From: DSFT01 sp032249175
Lineage (GTDB): Bacteria; Hydrothermota; Hydrothermia; LBFQ01; DSFT01
Assembly: GCA_032249175.1 (NCBI GenBank)
Contig: JAVVGK010000032.1
Span: 1-13,222 of the forward strand
Direction of reading: 5' to 3'
DNA: 13,222 bases
How positions within the stretch are numbered: position 1 is the first letter of the stretch; each line of letters opens with the position of its first letter. Of this stretch, positions 7,316 to 13,222 are shown one piece after another. The notes below the pieces were generated by a model. It did not search any database. It saw nothing but the letters and a program-made list of their open reading frames with translations, and was not told the DNA's origin. The position numbers and the translations under genes were made by a program.

Positions 7316-7523
7316 AATTAAATAAGGCTTTGTCTAATAATTCTGAAACTATTTATTTTTCCCACCCACCCTAAAAATAAGCTTTCAGCTTAAAAATACC
7401 CATTTTTATGCCTTGGGGGGCTTCGCCCCCCTTAAATTCCCCCTATTAAATAGAAAATTTTTTATAGCTTATTGATTATCAACCACTTAACACTATTTAT
7501 TGGACAAATCAATTAAATAAGGC
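7316..7523. repeat. 13 bp direct repeat flanking copy 4 (possible target duplication)
   Basis: AATTAAATAAGGC occurs at 7316-7328 and again at 7511-7523, one copy on each side of the inverted repeat element. The match is perfect over 13 bases and includes the GC-containing end GGC, making chance less likely in AT-rich DNA. The left copy abuts the element's inner end TTTGTC, and the right copy starts two bases after the element. It could be a target-site duplication or the remains of a former tandem unit. Confidence 0.55.
7327..7508 (-). repeat. Structured intergenic repeat, copy 4 (inverted orientation)
   Basis: Same family as 221-823 but on the other strand. Ends on the plus strand are GCTTTGTCTAATAA (7327-7340) and TTATTGGACAAA (7497-7508). 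It holds CCCACCCACCC (7361-7371), hairpin AAGCT-TTC-AGCTT (7379-7391), CCC (7399-7401), a perfect 7 bp hairpin GGGGGGC-TTC-GCCCCCC (7415-7431) and the palindrome TTGATTATCAA. It fills most of the 232 bp gap between the Kelch gene and the propeller-like gene. Confidence 0.9.
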
Positions 7524-7529
7524 AATTTT

Positions 7530-8432
7530 TTATGGTTTTAATATATAAACATTTCTATCTTTATCAAGTCCTCCACTAACTATTAAATGTTCTGAGCAAA
7601 TAATCCACTGAGTTTTCAAATTCATTTTTTCTTCTACAATACCATTAAAATTAATTTTATATATATTCTCACCATCAATTAAAATGATATAATTTTTAAG
7701 AAGGCAAGCGGTATTATCACCTTCAACATAACTCATTCCTTTTTTAAATAAAATTGAAAAATTTTTTAGATTAACGAAATTTACAAATCCACCTTCCTTA
7801 AAGTTATAATGAGCAAAAAGTAAGTAATCATTATTTAAAGCAAGCAGAGAAACATAAACCCATTTTTGATTATAAAATTTTTTAACTTCATTTCCGAGAG
7901 TGTCGTAAATTATTAATTTATTCGTTAAATCAGAAAAAATACAATAATTATTATTACATAAAAATTTGCCCATTCCAAGTTCAGATATATTCCTTATTTT
8001 CTTTTCTTCCTTATTGGTTTTCAAATCGTAAATATAAATTGCTCCATCTACAAAAATAAAAGCTTTATTTTTAAGAATCCCAAAATCAACAATATCCCCT
8101 CCAAGTGAAATTTTTCCATCATTAAGTTTTACCTCATAACCTTCTTTTTCACATCCAACAATAAATCCAATTTTTTTATTATCAAAAGATGTTTTATAAT
8201 ATGATAAACAATTTCCATCAGTCCCTCCTGAAAACTCATATAGCTCATTATTATATAAAATTGTCCATTTTTGATTGTTTTTCAGAATTTTTCCATCCTT
8301 GCTAATAAAGACACTACCCCCACTTCTAAAATTTATTATTATTGTATCCTTGTATAAAAAGTTATTTGGAGATAACTCATTTTTTAATGTAATTTTATTT
8401 AAAATGACAAAAGATACAATAATAAAGCTCAT
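7530..8432 (-). CDS. Exported beta-propeller-like protein, unrecognised family
   Basis: About 300 residues from the ATG at 8432. That start is preferred over one 15 bp further up because it overlaps the mazG stop as ATGA, the coupling seen elsewhere in this window. The N-terminus (MSFIIVSFVILNKITLKNE) could be a short signal peptide or anchor; no lipobox is visible. The remainder is a series of short beta strands with motifs such as GGSVFISKDGKIL, FVDGAIYIYDLKTNKEE, NKLIIYDTLGNEV and NIYKINFNGIVEE. These resemble WD/PQQ-type propeller blades, with a D or N before a hydrophobic strand and DxxG turns. About six blades can be drawn, without the catalytic or metal residues of a known enzyme. It is probably a binding or structural protein outside the cytoplasm. 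The pairing with mazG looks like operon convenience. Confidence 0.75.
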   Translation of the reverse strand: MSFIIVSFVILNKITLKNELSPNNFLYKDTIIINFRSGGSVFISKDGKILKNNQKWTILYNNELYEFSGGTDGNCLSYYKTSFDNKKIGFIVGCEKEGYEVKLNDGKISLGGDIVDFGILKNKAFIFVDGAIYIYDLKTNKEEKKIRNISELGMGKFLCNNNYCIFSDLTNKLIIYDTLGNEVKKFYNQKWVYVSLLALNNDYLLFAHYNFKEGGFVNFVNLKNFSILFKKGMSYVEGDNTACLLKNYIILIDGENIYKINFNGIVEEKMNLKTQWIICSEHLIVSGGLDKDRNVYILKP

Positions 8433-9154
8433 TTCACTTTTTCCCAAATTTCATCAATTTCTTTTAGTGTCATATCTTCTAAATTTAGATTATTTTCTTT
8501 AATGTATTCAAGAACTTTATTTAAACGATTTAAGAATTTTCTTGTAGCATTTCTTAAAGCATCTTCGGGATTTACTTTATAATGTCTTGATAAATTCACA
8601 ATAGTAAATAATAAATCTCCAATTTCTTCAAAAACTTCACTATCACTTTTAGCATTTTTCAATTCTTCTATTTCCTCATAAACTTTCTTTAAAACATCTC
8701 CTTTATTTTCCCAATCAAAGCCAATTTTTTCAGCCTTTTGAGTAATTCTATATGCTAAATATAAAGCAGGCATAGAAAAGTTTATATTTTTAAACAATTC
8801 TTCACCTTTTGATTTTTCCCAATTTTCAAGAACCTCATCAGCATTATTTAATTTCTTATCAGAAAATACATGTGGGTGTCTTTTAATAAGCTTGTGAATG
8901 AGTTTTGAAATTACATTATTCAAACTTGTTAAATTTTTTTCTTCGGCTATTTTTATATGCATTAGAACTACTAATAAAATATCACCTATTTCTTCTTCAA
9001 ATTTATGCCAATTTTTTTCATCTATTGTATTTATTACTTCATAACTTTCTTCAATAAGCTTATATTTTAAGCTTTCATTTGTTTGCTCTCTATCCCAAGG
9101 ACACTTTTCTCTTAAAATGTTTATTATCTCCCATAACCTTTGGAAACTTTCCAT
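8429..9154 (-). CDS. mazG: Nucleoside triphosphate pyrophosphohydrolase MazG
   Basis: 241 residues from the ATG at 9154. MazG hydrolyses NTPs/dNTPs to NMP and pyrophosphate, cleaning the nucleotide pool in the cytoplasm. Two tandem all-alpha domains are visible, each with the EExxE...ExxD metal site: EESYE (35-39) with EEIGD (54-58), and EEIEE (160-164) with EEIGD (176-180). The family motif CPWDREQT is at 18-25 and KRHPHVF at 91-97. An in-frame ATG lies 48 bp upstream at 9202. The 9154 start is preferred because family members begin a few residues before the CPWD helix, and because TTTAAAATTTT and a GGAG (rc of 9158-9161) lie just before it. The gene is divergent from sucC and overlaps the downstream propeller-like gene by 4 bp. 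Confidence 0.95.
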   Translation of the reverse strand: MESFQRLWEIINILREKCPWDREQTNESLKYKLIEESYEVINTIDEKNWHKFEEEIGDILLVVLMHIKIAEEKNLTSLNNVISKLIHKLIKRHPHVFSDKKLNNADEVLENWEKSKGEELFKNINFSMPALYLAYRITQKAEKIGFDWENKGDVLKKVYEEIEELKNAKSDSEVFEEIGDLLFTIVNLSRHYKVNPEDALRNATRKFLNRLNKVLEYIKENNLNLEDMTLKEIDEIWEKVK

Positions 9155-9161
9155 AAGCTCC

Positions 9162-9172
9162 AAAATTTTAAA
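9162..9172 (-). promoter_or_regulatory. TTTAAAATTTT motif upstream of mazG
   Basis: On the minus strand the sequence is TTTAAAATTTT-GGAGCTT-ATG. The gap to the start is 7 nt, longer than the 4 nt at three other genes, and contains GGAG, which could serve as a weak Shine-Dalgarno. The motif decides the mazG start in favour of 9154. A promoter role is inferred. Confidence 0.4.
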
Positions 9173-9230
9173 GAAAAAATTTTTATAGTGTTGCTCACCC
9201 AAATTTTAATCCACTTTTACTTACTTCAAC

Positions 9231-9241
9231 TTTAAAATTTT
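9231..9241 (+). promoter_or_regulatory. TTTAAAATTTT motif upstream of sucC
   Basis: TTTAAAATTTT-CATT-ATG, with the same 4-base gap as at atpB and the Kelch gene. It stands back to back with the mazG copy in a divergent 91 bp intergenic region (9155-9245) that holds no other clear signal. No Shine-Dalgarno sequence is seen. Confidence 0.4.
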
Positions 9242-9245
9242 CATT

Positions 9246-10385
9246 ATGAAACTTCTTGAATATCAAGCAAAGGAAATTTTCAAAAAATATGATATGCCTG
9301 TTCCTGATGGTTTTTTATGTAAAAGTGTAGAAGATGCTCAGAATATCCTAAAATCAATAAAATTTCCTGTTGTTATAAAGGCTCAGGTTCCTGCCGGTGG
9401 TAGAGGAAAAGCAGGTGGTGTAAAAATAGCTACAAATTACGAGGAAGCGATTGAAAAATCAAAAGCTATACTAAATATGAAAATAAAATCTATTCCTGTT
9501 AAAAAAATTCTTATATCACATGCAGTCAATATCAAAAAAGAATTTTATCTTGGAATAACACTTGATAGGAAAATCAATAAGAATGTAATAATAACTTCAA
9601 AAGAAGGTGGCGTTGATATTGAAGAAGTTGCTAAAACAAATCCTTCTGCTATTTTAAAATATGAAATAGATCCATTTCTCGGTTTGAGAGATTATGAAGC
9701 AAGAGAAATTGCCTATTATCTTACCGATGATAAAACTATTGCTAATGAAATTTCAAAAATTATTAAAAAATTATATCAAGTTTATATTGATTGTGAGGCA
9801 CAACTTGCTGAAATAAATCCACTTGTAATAGATGATGAAAATAAAGTATGGGTAATAGATGCCAAAATTCTTACAGACGATAATGCTTTATTTAGAAAAA
9901 GCTTTTTAGAAAATTATAGAGATTTAGATTATGAAAATCCTTATGAGATTATGGCAAAAGAATATGGACTTTCCTTTATAAAACTTGATGGAAATATTGG
10001 CAATATGGTTAATGGAGCAGGTTTAGCTATGGCAACTATGGATGTAATTAAGTATTATGGAGGAGAGCCTGCTAATTTCTTAGATGTCGGTGGCTCATCA
10101 AATCCATTAAAAACAAGAAAAGCTATGGAAATCATACTATCAGATAAAAATGTCAAAAGTGTATTTGTAAATATATTTGGAGGTATTACAAGGACTGATG
10201 ATATAGCACAGGGATTAATTTCAGCATTTAAAGAAATAGAAATAAATGTTCCTGTTGTAGTTAGACTTACAGGGACAAATGAAGAAATAGCTAAAAAAAT
10301 GCTTAAAGAAAGTGGCTTAAACTTAATAATTGTTGATAGTATGTCAGATGGTGCTAAAAAAGCAGTAGAATTGGCAAATAAGTGA
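9246..10385 (+). CDS. sucC: Succinyl-CoA synthetase (ADP/GDP-forming), beta subunit
   Basis: 379 residues, close to the usual 385-400. With the alpha subunit (SucD) it makes succinate, CoA and NTP from succinyl-CoA in the TCA cycle, or works in reverse. The family start MKLLEYQAKEIFKKY fixes the ATG. The ATP-grasp domain shows GGRGKAGG at 51-58 and EINPLV at 189-194. Asn191 and Asp205 (VIDAK) are spaced as the metal ligands of the E. coli enzyme. The C-terminal CoA-ligase domain shows GNIGNMVNGAGLAMATMD at 249-266, FLDVGG at 278-283, FGGITRTDD at 311-319 and LTGTNEE at 341-347. All key motifs look intact. sucD does not follow; an MFS gene overlaps the stop by GTGA. The partner gene must lie elsewhere in the genome. 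Confidence 0.97.
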   Translation: MKLLEYQAKEIFKKYDMPVPDGFLCKSVEDAQNILKSIKFPVVIKAQVPAGGRGKAGGVKIATNYEEAIEKSKAILNMKIKSIPVKKILISHAVNIKKEFYLGITLDRKINKNVIITSKEGGVDIEEVAKTNPSAILKYEIDPFLGLRDYEAREIAYYLTDDKTIANEISKIIKKLYQVYIDCEAQLAEINPLVIDDENKVWVIDAKILTDDNALFRKSFLENYRDLDYENPYEIMAKEYGLSFIKLDGNIGNMVNGAGLAMATMDVIKYYGGEPANFLDVGGSSNPLKTRKAMEIILSDKNVKSVFVNIFGGITRTDDIAQGLISAFKEIEINVPVVVRLTGTNEEIAKKMLKESGLNLIIVDSMSDGAKKAVELANK

Positions 10386-11515
10386 GTTTAATTTTTTTTC
10401 TTGGAATTGTATCATTATTCGCTGATATTACTTATGAAGGTGCAAGAAGTATTATTGGGCAGTATTTATTTGTTCTTGGTTCAAGTTCATTATTTGTTGG
10501 ATTTATTGCAGGATTTGGTGAATTTATTGGTTATTTTTTAAGGATATTATTTGGATACCTTGCTGATAAAACAAAAAATTATTGGTCATTTATGATAATT
10601 GGTTATTCTTTAAATGTTTTTTCAGTTCCACTTTTAGCTTTTACAAATAATTACTTAATAGCAGGAATTTTGGTTTTATTAGAAAGGCTTGGAAAAGCCA
10701 TTAGGACACCATCAAGAGATACTATTATATCATTCATTGGGGCAAAGTACGGCTCTGGAATTTCATTTGGTATTCATGAATTTTTAGACCAAATTGGAGC
10801 TTTAAGTGGTCCATTGCTTATTTTTTTAATTCTTTCCCTATCAAAAAACAACTATAAATTAAGTTTTTTAATTCTTATTATTCCTGCCATTTTATGCTTG
10901 ATTTTTTTATTTTGGACAAAAATTAAATTTTCAAATATAAGTGAAATTGAAATAAGAGGTAAACGTTATGAAAGTTTTAAAAGTAGTAAAAAATTTTGGA
11001 TTTATACGATTGCTATTGGATTTGTAAGTTTTGGGTTCATTGATTTCGCATTAATTTCTTACCACTATAAAAAAATAAATTTATTTGAGCCTAATATAAT
11101 TGCTATTTTATATTCAATTGCTATGATTACAGATGCTATTTCTTCAATAATTCTTGGAAAACTATTTGATAAATTTGGTATAAAAGTTCTTCTAATTTCA
11201 ATCCTATTAACTTCCTTTTCAAGTCCATTATTATTTCTTTTTAATGAAAAAATGATAATTTTTTTAGCTATTATTCTTTGGGGTATAGGAATTGGAAGTC
11301 AAGAGTCAATAATGAGAGCTTATATTTCAAATATAATAAAAAAAGAAGAAAGAGCTACTGCTTTTGGAATTTTTAATTCAATATATGGATTTTCTTGGTT
11401 TATTGGGTCATTAATGATTGGTTATCTCTATTCATTATCATTAACTTATATGGTAATTTTATCATTTTCATTTCAAATTTTTGGGCTATTGATATTGTTA
11501 AAAACTATGCTTTAA
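10382..11515 (+). CDS. Major facilitator superfamily transporter, substrate unknown
   Basis: 377 residues starting with GTG inside the sucC stop (GTGA). There are about eleven to twelve membrane helices with the MFS two-bundle layout and a soluble loop near 178-205 between the halves. The loop after helix 2 reads GYLADKTKNYW (about 58-68), a form of MFS motif A (GxLaDrxGrk). The second half has the matching LGKLFDKFGIKVLL. The N-terminal signature FADITYEGARSIIGQYL and the block ERLGKAIRTPSRDTIIS resemble a subfamily of uncharacterised MFS proteins annotated in bacteria and archaea. Coupling to sucC hints at a dicarboxylate or other metabolite, but this is only context. The stop codon lies within TTTAAAATTT, 30 bp before the tmRNA. 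Confidence 0.85.
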   Translation: MSLIFFLGIVSLFADITYEGARSIIGQYLFVLGSSSLFVGFIAGFGEFIGYFLRILFGYLADKTKNYWSFMIIGYSLNVFSVPLLAFTNNYLIAGILVLLERLGKAIRTPSRDTIISFIGAKYGSGISFGIHEFLDQIGALSGPLLIFLILSLSKNNYKLSFLILIIPAILCLIFLFWTKIKFSNISEIEIRGKRYESFKSSKKFWIYTIAIGFVSFGFIDFALISYHYKKINLFEPNIIAILYSIAMITDAISSIILGKLFDKFGIKVLLISILLTSFSSPLLFLFNEKMIIFLAIILWGIGIGSQESIMRAYISNIIKKEERATAFGIFNSIYGFSWFIGSLMIGYLYSLSLTYMVILSFSFQIFGLLILLKTML

Positions 11516-11520
11516 AATTT
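11511..11520 (+). promoter_or_regulatory. TTTAAAATTT motif upstream of tmRNA (weak candidate)
   Basis: Ten of the eleven bases of the start-associated motif occur 25 bp before the mature tmRNA 5' end, overlapping the MFS stop codon. If it acts as a -10-like element, transcription would begin near 11525 and RNase P would trim about 20 nt. A TATAAA at 11540-11545 directly abuts the RNA and is less suitably placed. Chance occurrence is possible. Confidence 0.25.
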
Positions 11521-11545
11521 AAGACCTTGCGACTTGCTGTATAAA

Positions 11546-11884
11546 GGGGGTGTATGGATTCGACGGGGGTTAGAGCCTTGTAGGGTGCATGCCCTAAGCC
11601 CCGGGTTAGTGGGTAAGCACGATAAGTGCAAACGCAAATTATGCTTTGGCTGCCTAATTGAAAGGCAGCAAGCTCGTAATCTTCCACCCACCTGGAAGGT
11701 TGCGAGCTGAATAGAAAGGTGGGGGTAGATAACCTTGGTCCCGGGTTATCTACCTACTAAGGGACCTACGCCCTAAGGGTTTTGGCAAGCTTTCCCCCTA
11801 GGGAAGAGAACAAAAGCTTGCCTAAGCATGTAGGACCCTGCGAGGCTCAACCCTCGGACGCGGGTTCGATTCCCGCCACCTCCA
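11546..11884 (+). ncRNA. ssrA: tmRNA (ssrA), one-piece, with tag ANANYALAA
   Basis: Transfer-messenger RNA that rescues stalled ribosomes with SmpB and tags the nascent chain for proteolysis. The 5' strand GGGGGTG (11546-11552) pairs with CACCTCC (11877-11883), with one G-T pair; A11884 is the discriminator and CCA is not encoded. The 5' domain holds TATGGATTCGACGGGGGT and the 3' end has the T-arm GGTTCGATTCC. The reading frame begins at GCA 11628: GCA AAC GCA AAT TAT GCT TTG GCT GCC then TAA (11655-11657), giving ANANYALAA after the tRNA-carried Ala. The stop sits in a hairpin, GCTGCC...GGCAGC. Further hairpins, e.g. GTAGATAACC with GGTTATCTAC, form the pseudoknot region. The tag is one codon shorter than that of E. 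coli and ends in the usual ALAA degron. Minus-strand reading frames over this gene are not real. Confidence 0.97.
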
Positions 11885-11895
11885 TTTATATTTAA

Positions 11896-11902
11896 AAGGA
11901 GG
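11896..11902 (+). promoter_or_regulatory. Strong Shine-Dalgarno AAGGAGG of the S74-domain gene
   Basis: AAGGAGG lies 7 nt before the ATG at 11910. It is the only canonical full-length ribosome binding site I see before a gene in this window, and it sets the S74 gene apart from its neighbours. Confidence 0.8.
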
Positions 11903-11909
11903 AAGTGAA

Positions 11910-12314
11910 ATGGCAGAGAAGAAGGAAAGACCAAAGAGCATAGAGGAAAAGGTAAGGGAGATAAGAGAGAAAGGTAATCTAAACTACGAAAGTCCTCGTG
12001 TAAATAGATATGACTCAAGGTCAAGGAACATCATAGCTGGAACAATTCCATCTGATGAAAGGTTGAAAGAAAACTTCAATAATCTTGAAAATGCTCTTGG
12101 TATAATTATGGCTTTGAATATATACAATTTTGATTGGAAAGGAACGAATGTAGAGGATATTGGTTTAATAGCACAAGAAGTTGAAAAAGTCTTCCCACAG
12201 GCTGTAAAAACGCTTGAAAACGGTGTAAAGGTTATAGATTACAATAAATTTATTGCTCTAATAATAAAAGCTATAAAGGAGATAAAAGAAGAGATAGATA
12301 ATTTAAAGGCTTAA
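11910..12314 (+). CDS. Standalone S74-type intramolecular chaperone domain protein (phage tail-spike C-terminal type)
   Basis: 134 residues. Residues 1-45 are charged and look disordered. Residues 46-134 match the peptidase S74/intramolecular chaperone domain found at the C-terminus of phage tail spikes and endosialidases. The signature SDERLKEN is at 48-55, NALGIIMALNIYNFDWKG follows at 61-78, GLIAQEVEKVFP is at 85-96, and a VIDYNKF-type motif leads to a long C-terminal helix (114-131). In that family the domain trimerises, helps the preceding beta-fibre to fold, then cuts itself off at the Ser-Asp of SDxRLK. Ser48-Asp49 and Lys53 are kept. Here no fibre domain precedes it, so it would act in trans or be a remnant. 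It sits 25 bp after tmRNA and 5 bp before tRNA-Glu, with a strong Shine-Dalgarno and more AGG/GAG codons than its neighbours. Phage origin is inferred. Confidence 0.85.
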   Translation: MAEKKERPKSIEEKVREIREKGNLNYESPRVNRYDSRSRNIIAGTIPSDERLKENFNNLENALGIIMALNIYNFDWKGTNVEDIGLIAQEVEKVFPQAVKTLENGVKVIDYNKFIALIIKAIKEIKEEIDNLKA

Positions 12315-12319
12315 TAAAT

Positions 12320-12394
12320 GCCCTCATCGTCTAGGTTGGCCTAGGACGCCAGGTTCTCAACCTGGAAACCCGGGTTCAAATCCCGGTGGGGGCA
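12320..12394 (+). tRNA. tRNA-Glu (anticodon CTC)
   Basis: 75 nt cloverleaf. Acceptor GCCCTCA (12320-12326) pairs with TGGGGGC (12387-12393), discriminator A12394. The anticodon arm is CCAGG-TTCTCAA-CCTGG (12349-12365) with anticodon CTC at 12356-12358. The T-arm is CCGGG-TTCAAAT-CCCGG (12370-12386). The D-arm begins TCGTCTAG, as in bacterial tRNA-Glu. CCA is not encoded. The rpmE ATG follows after a single T. Confidence 0.97.
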
Positions 12395-12395
12395 T

Positions 12396-12608
12396 ATGAA
12401 GAAAAATATCCATCCAAAATATTATGAAGATGCTTTTATTATATGTGCTTGTGGAAACAAAATAAAAACAGGTTCAACTAAGAAGGAAATTCATGTGGAA
12501 ATATGTTCCGCATGCCACCCTTTCTATACAGGACAAAAAACACAAATAGTAGATACAGGAGGAAGAATCAAAAAATTTAAAGAAAAATATGGGATAAAAG
12601 ATGAATAG
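12396..12608 (+). CDS. rpmE: 50S ribosomal protein L31 (zinc-binding form)
   Basis: 70 residues, the normal length. L31 lies at the subunit interface of the 50S ribosome. The start MKKNIHPKYYEDAFIICACGN and the block CSACHPFYTG are diagnostic. Cys17, Cys19, Cys37 and Cys40 form the zinc site of the C+ (RpmE) type, so this is not the zinc-free YkgM/RpmE2 form. The ATG at 12396 is fixed by the conserved MKK-IHP start, which puts it one base after the end of tRNA-Glu. No separate promoter or leader can exist between them, so it must be expressed from a tRNA-containing transcript or from a promoter within the tRNA. The G-run of the tRNA acceptor (12388-12392) is the only Shine-Dalgarno-like sequence. 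The gene overlaps the next one by 8 bp. Confidence 0.97.
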   Translation: MKKNIHPKYYEDAFIICACGNKIKTGSTKKEIHVEICSACHPFYTGQKTQIVDTGGRIKKFKEKYGIKDE

Positions 12609-13032
12609 AATATTATTTTTAATTTTCTTATTATCATGTTCTTCAAAAAAAGTTATATTTTCATTAGCTACACCAGATGAATTTCAACCTGTTTCTTTAA
12701 CATTCTTTAAATCAGAAGAAAGTAAAGATACAATAAAAGAAGAAAAATCATCTAGTTATACTTGGAAAGCAGAAGCAATAAAAGGTGCTTTTACATATGG
12801 TTATCGTATTCAAGTATTAGCAACATCAAATAAAAAACAAGTTGAAAAATTAAAAGAAGAGATATTAAAAAAGGGGATTAATTATCCAATTTATATAAAA
12901 TATGTTCCACCAATGTACAGATTGAGAATTGGAGATTTTCAAAATTATGAAGAGGCTCAAAAAGCATTAAATCAAATAAAAAATTTAGGTTATAAAGATG
13001 CTTTTGTTATTGAAGATTTTATAAATAAATGA
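12601..13032 (+). CDS. SPOR-domain lipoprotein
   Basis: 143 residues. Signal peptide MNRILFLIFLLSC has the lipobox LLSC and Cys13 as the lipidated residue, followed by SSKK. A Ser/Lys/Glu-rich linker runs to about residue 60. The C-terminal SPOR domain is at about 67-139, with YRIQVLATSNKKQVEKLKEE, a central YRLRIGDFQNYEEAQKAL and the closing strand AFVIED. SPOR domains bind septal or stem-free peptidoglycan, so this protein probably sits on the envelope and contacts the wall. The ATG overlaps the rpmE stop by 8 bp, and its own stop overlaps the next start as ATGA, so the three genes are a translationally linked set. The partner enzyme, such as an amidase or transglycosylase, is not in the window. 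Confidence 0.93.
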   Translation: MNRILFLIFLLSCSSKKVIFSLATPDEFQPVSLTFFKSEESKDTIKEEKSSSYTWKAEAIKGAFTYGYRIQVLATSNKKQVEKLKEEILKKGINYPIYIKYVPPMYRLRIGDFQNYEEAQKALNQIKNLGYKDAFVIEDFINK

Positions 13033-13222
13033 TCTTATTATTGGCTTTTGGGTTTGAAAAAAATGATGCTTGGTTTTCAAAAGATAAGTTTAAACATTTT
13101 TTTACATCATATATAATTTATTCTGTTTTTTATGAAGTAGAAAGCAAAAAAACATCTTCCTTAATTACATTCTCAATTGGATTATCAAAGGAAATTTACG
13201 ATGGTTTCAGAAAAGAAAAATT
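13029..13222 (+). CDS. YfiM/DUF2279-like protein, N-terminal fragment (runs off window)
   Basis: An open frame begins with the ATG of an ATGA overlap with the SPOR gene stop and stays open for 64 codons to the window edge. It starts MILLLAFGFEKNDAWFSKDK, a short hydrophobic N-terminus, followed by FKHFFTSYIIYSVFY. After a short gap comes ITFSIGLSKEIYDGFRKEK. The pattern DK.KHF..S plus G..KEIYDG recalls YfiM/DUF2279 family envelope proteins, which have similar DKxxHF and GxxKExyD motifs. That assignment is from pattern only. The fourfold base overlap style matches other genes in the window, which supports the frame being real. Confidence 0.65.
   Translation, partial: MILLLAFGFEKNDAWFSKDKFKHFFTSYIIYSVFYEVESKKTSSLITFSIGLSKEIYDGFRKEK

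Noticed and set aside
8275..8502. Plus-strand open frame of 75 codons
   Set aside because: Antisense to the propeller-like gene and the mazG end; low-complexity Leu/Ile/Phe product with no start signal.
11505..12024. Two minus-strand open frames over tmRNA, one with GGNRTRVRGL
   Set aside because: They are antisense to the tmRNA. The GGNRTRV string is the usual false translation of a T-arm and acceptor end.
11860..12394. Attachment-site duplication bounding an element at the tmRNA 3' end
   Set aside because: I found no second copy of the tmRNA T-arm/acceptor end downstream; the tRNA-Glu 3' end differs.

Overview
The window is very AT-rich, tightly packed bacterial chromosome. The tmRNA, L31, MazG, SucC and SPOR-domain genes mark it as bacterial. 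Short lipoprotein signal peptides with a clear lipobox point to a cell with an outer envelope. The V-type ATPase B subunit, heavy use of AGA/ATA codons and near absence of Shine-Dalgarno sites would suit a deep-branching, possibly thermophilic lineage of the WOR-3/Hydrothermae sort. That placement is a guess from gene style, not a match.

Layout. (1) 1-192 is the 3' end of an unrecognised gene. (2) 221-823 holds three head-to-tail copies of a roughly 200 bp structured repeat with inverted ends. (3) 859-3881 is a plus-strand pair, V-ATPase subunit B and a TPR protein, sharing a GTGA stop/start overlap. (4) 3888-7297 is a minus-strand operon of four envelope-type genes: Kelch lipoprotein, flippase-like membrane protein, small lipoprotein, membrane protein. 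Adjacent genes overlap or nearly touch. (5) 7327-7508 is a fourth, inverted copy of the repeat, flanked by a 13 bp direct repeat. (6) 7530-9154 is minus-strand mazG followed by a beta-propeller-like secreted protein. (7) 9246-11515 is plus-strand sucC and an MFS transporter. (8) 11546 to the end is a compact plus-strand run: tmRNA, a standalone phage-type S74 chaperone domain, tRNA-Glu(CTC), L31, a SPOR lipoprotein and the start of a YfiM/DUF2279-like gene.

Three things stand out. The repeat family carries up to three hairpins with compensatory changes between copies and a G-run motif able to form a quadruplex across one hairpin. The palindrome-cored motif TTTAAAATTTT lies 4-7 nt before four start codons that open transcription units. 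It has the position of a -10-like element giving leaderless or near-leaderless mRNAs. Finally, the L31 start codon lies one base after the last base of tRNA-Glu, so tRNA 3' processing would itself produce an almost leaderless rpmE mRNA.
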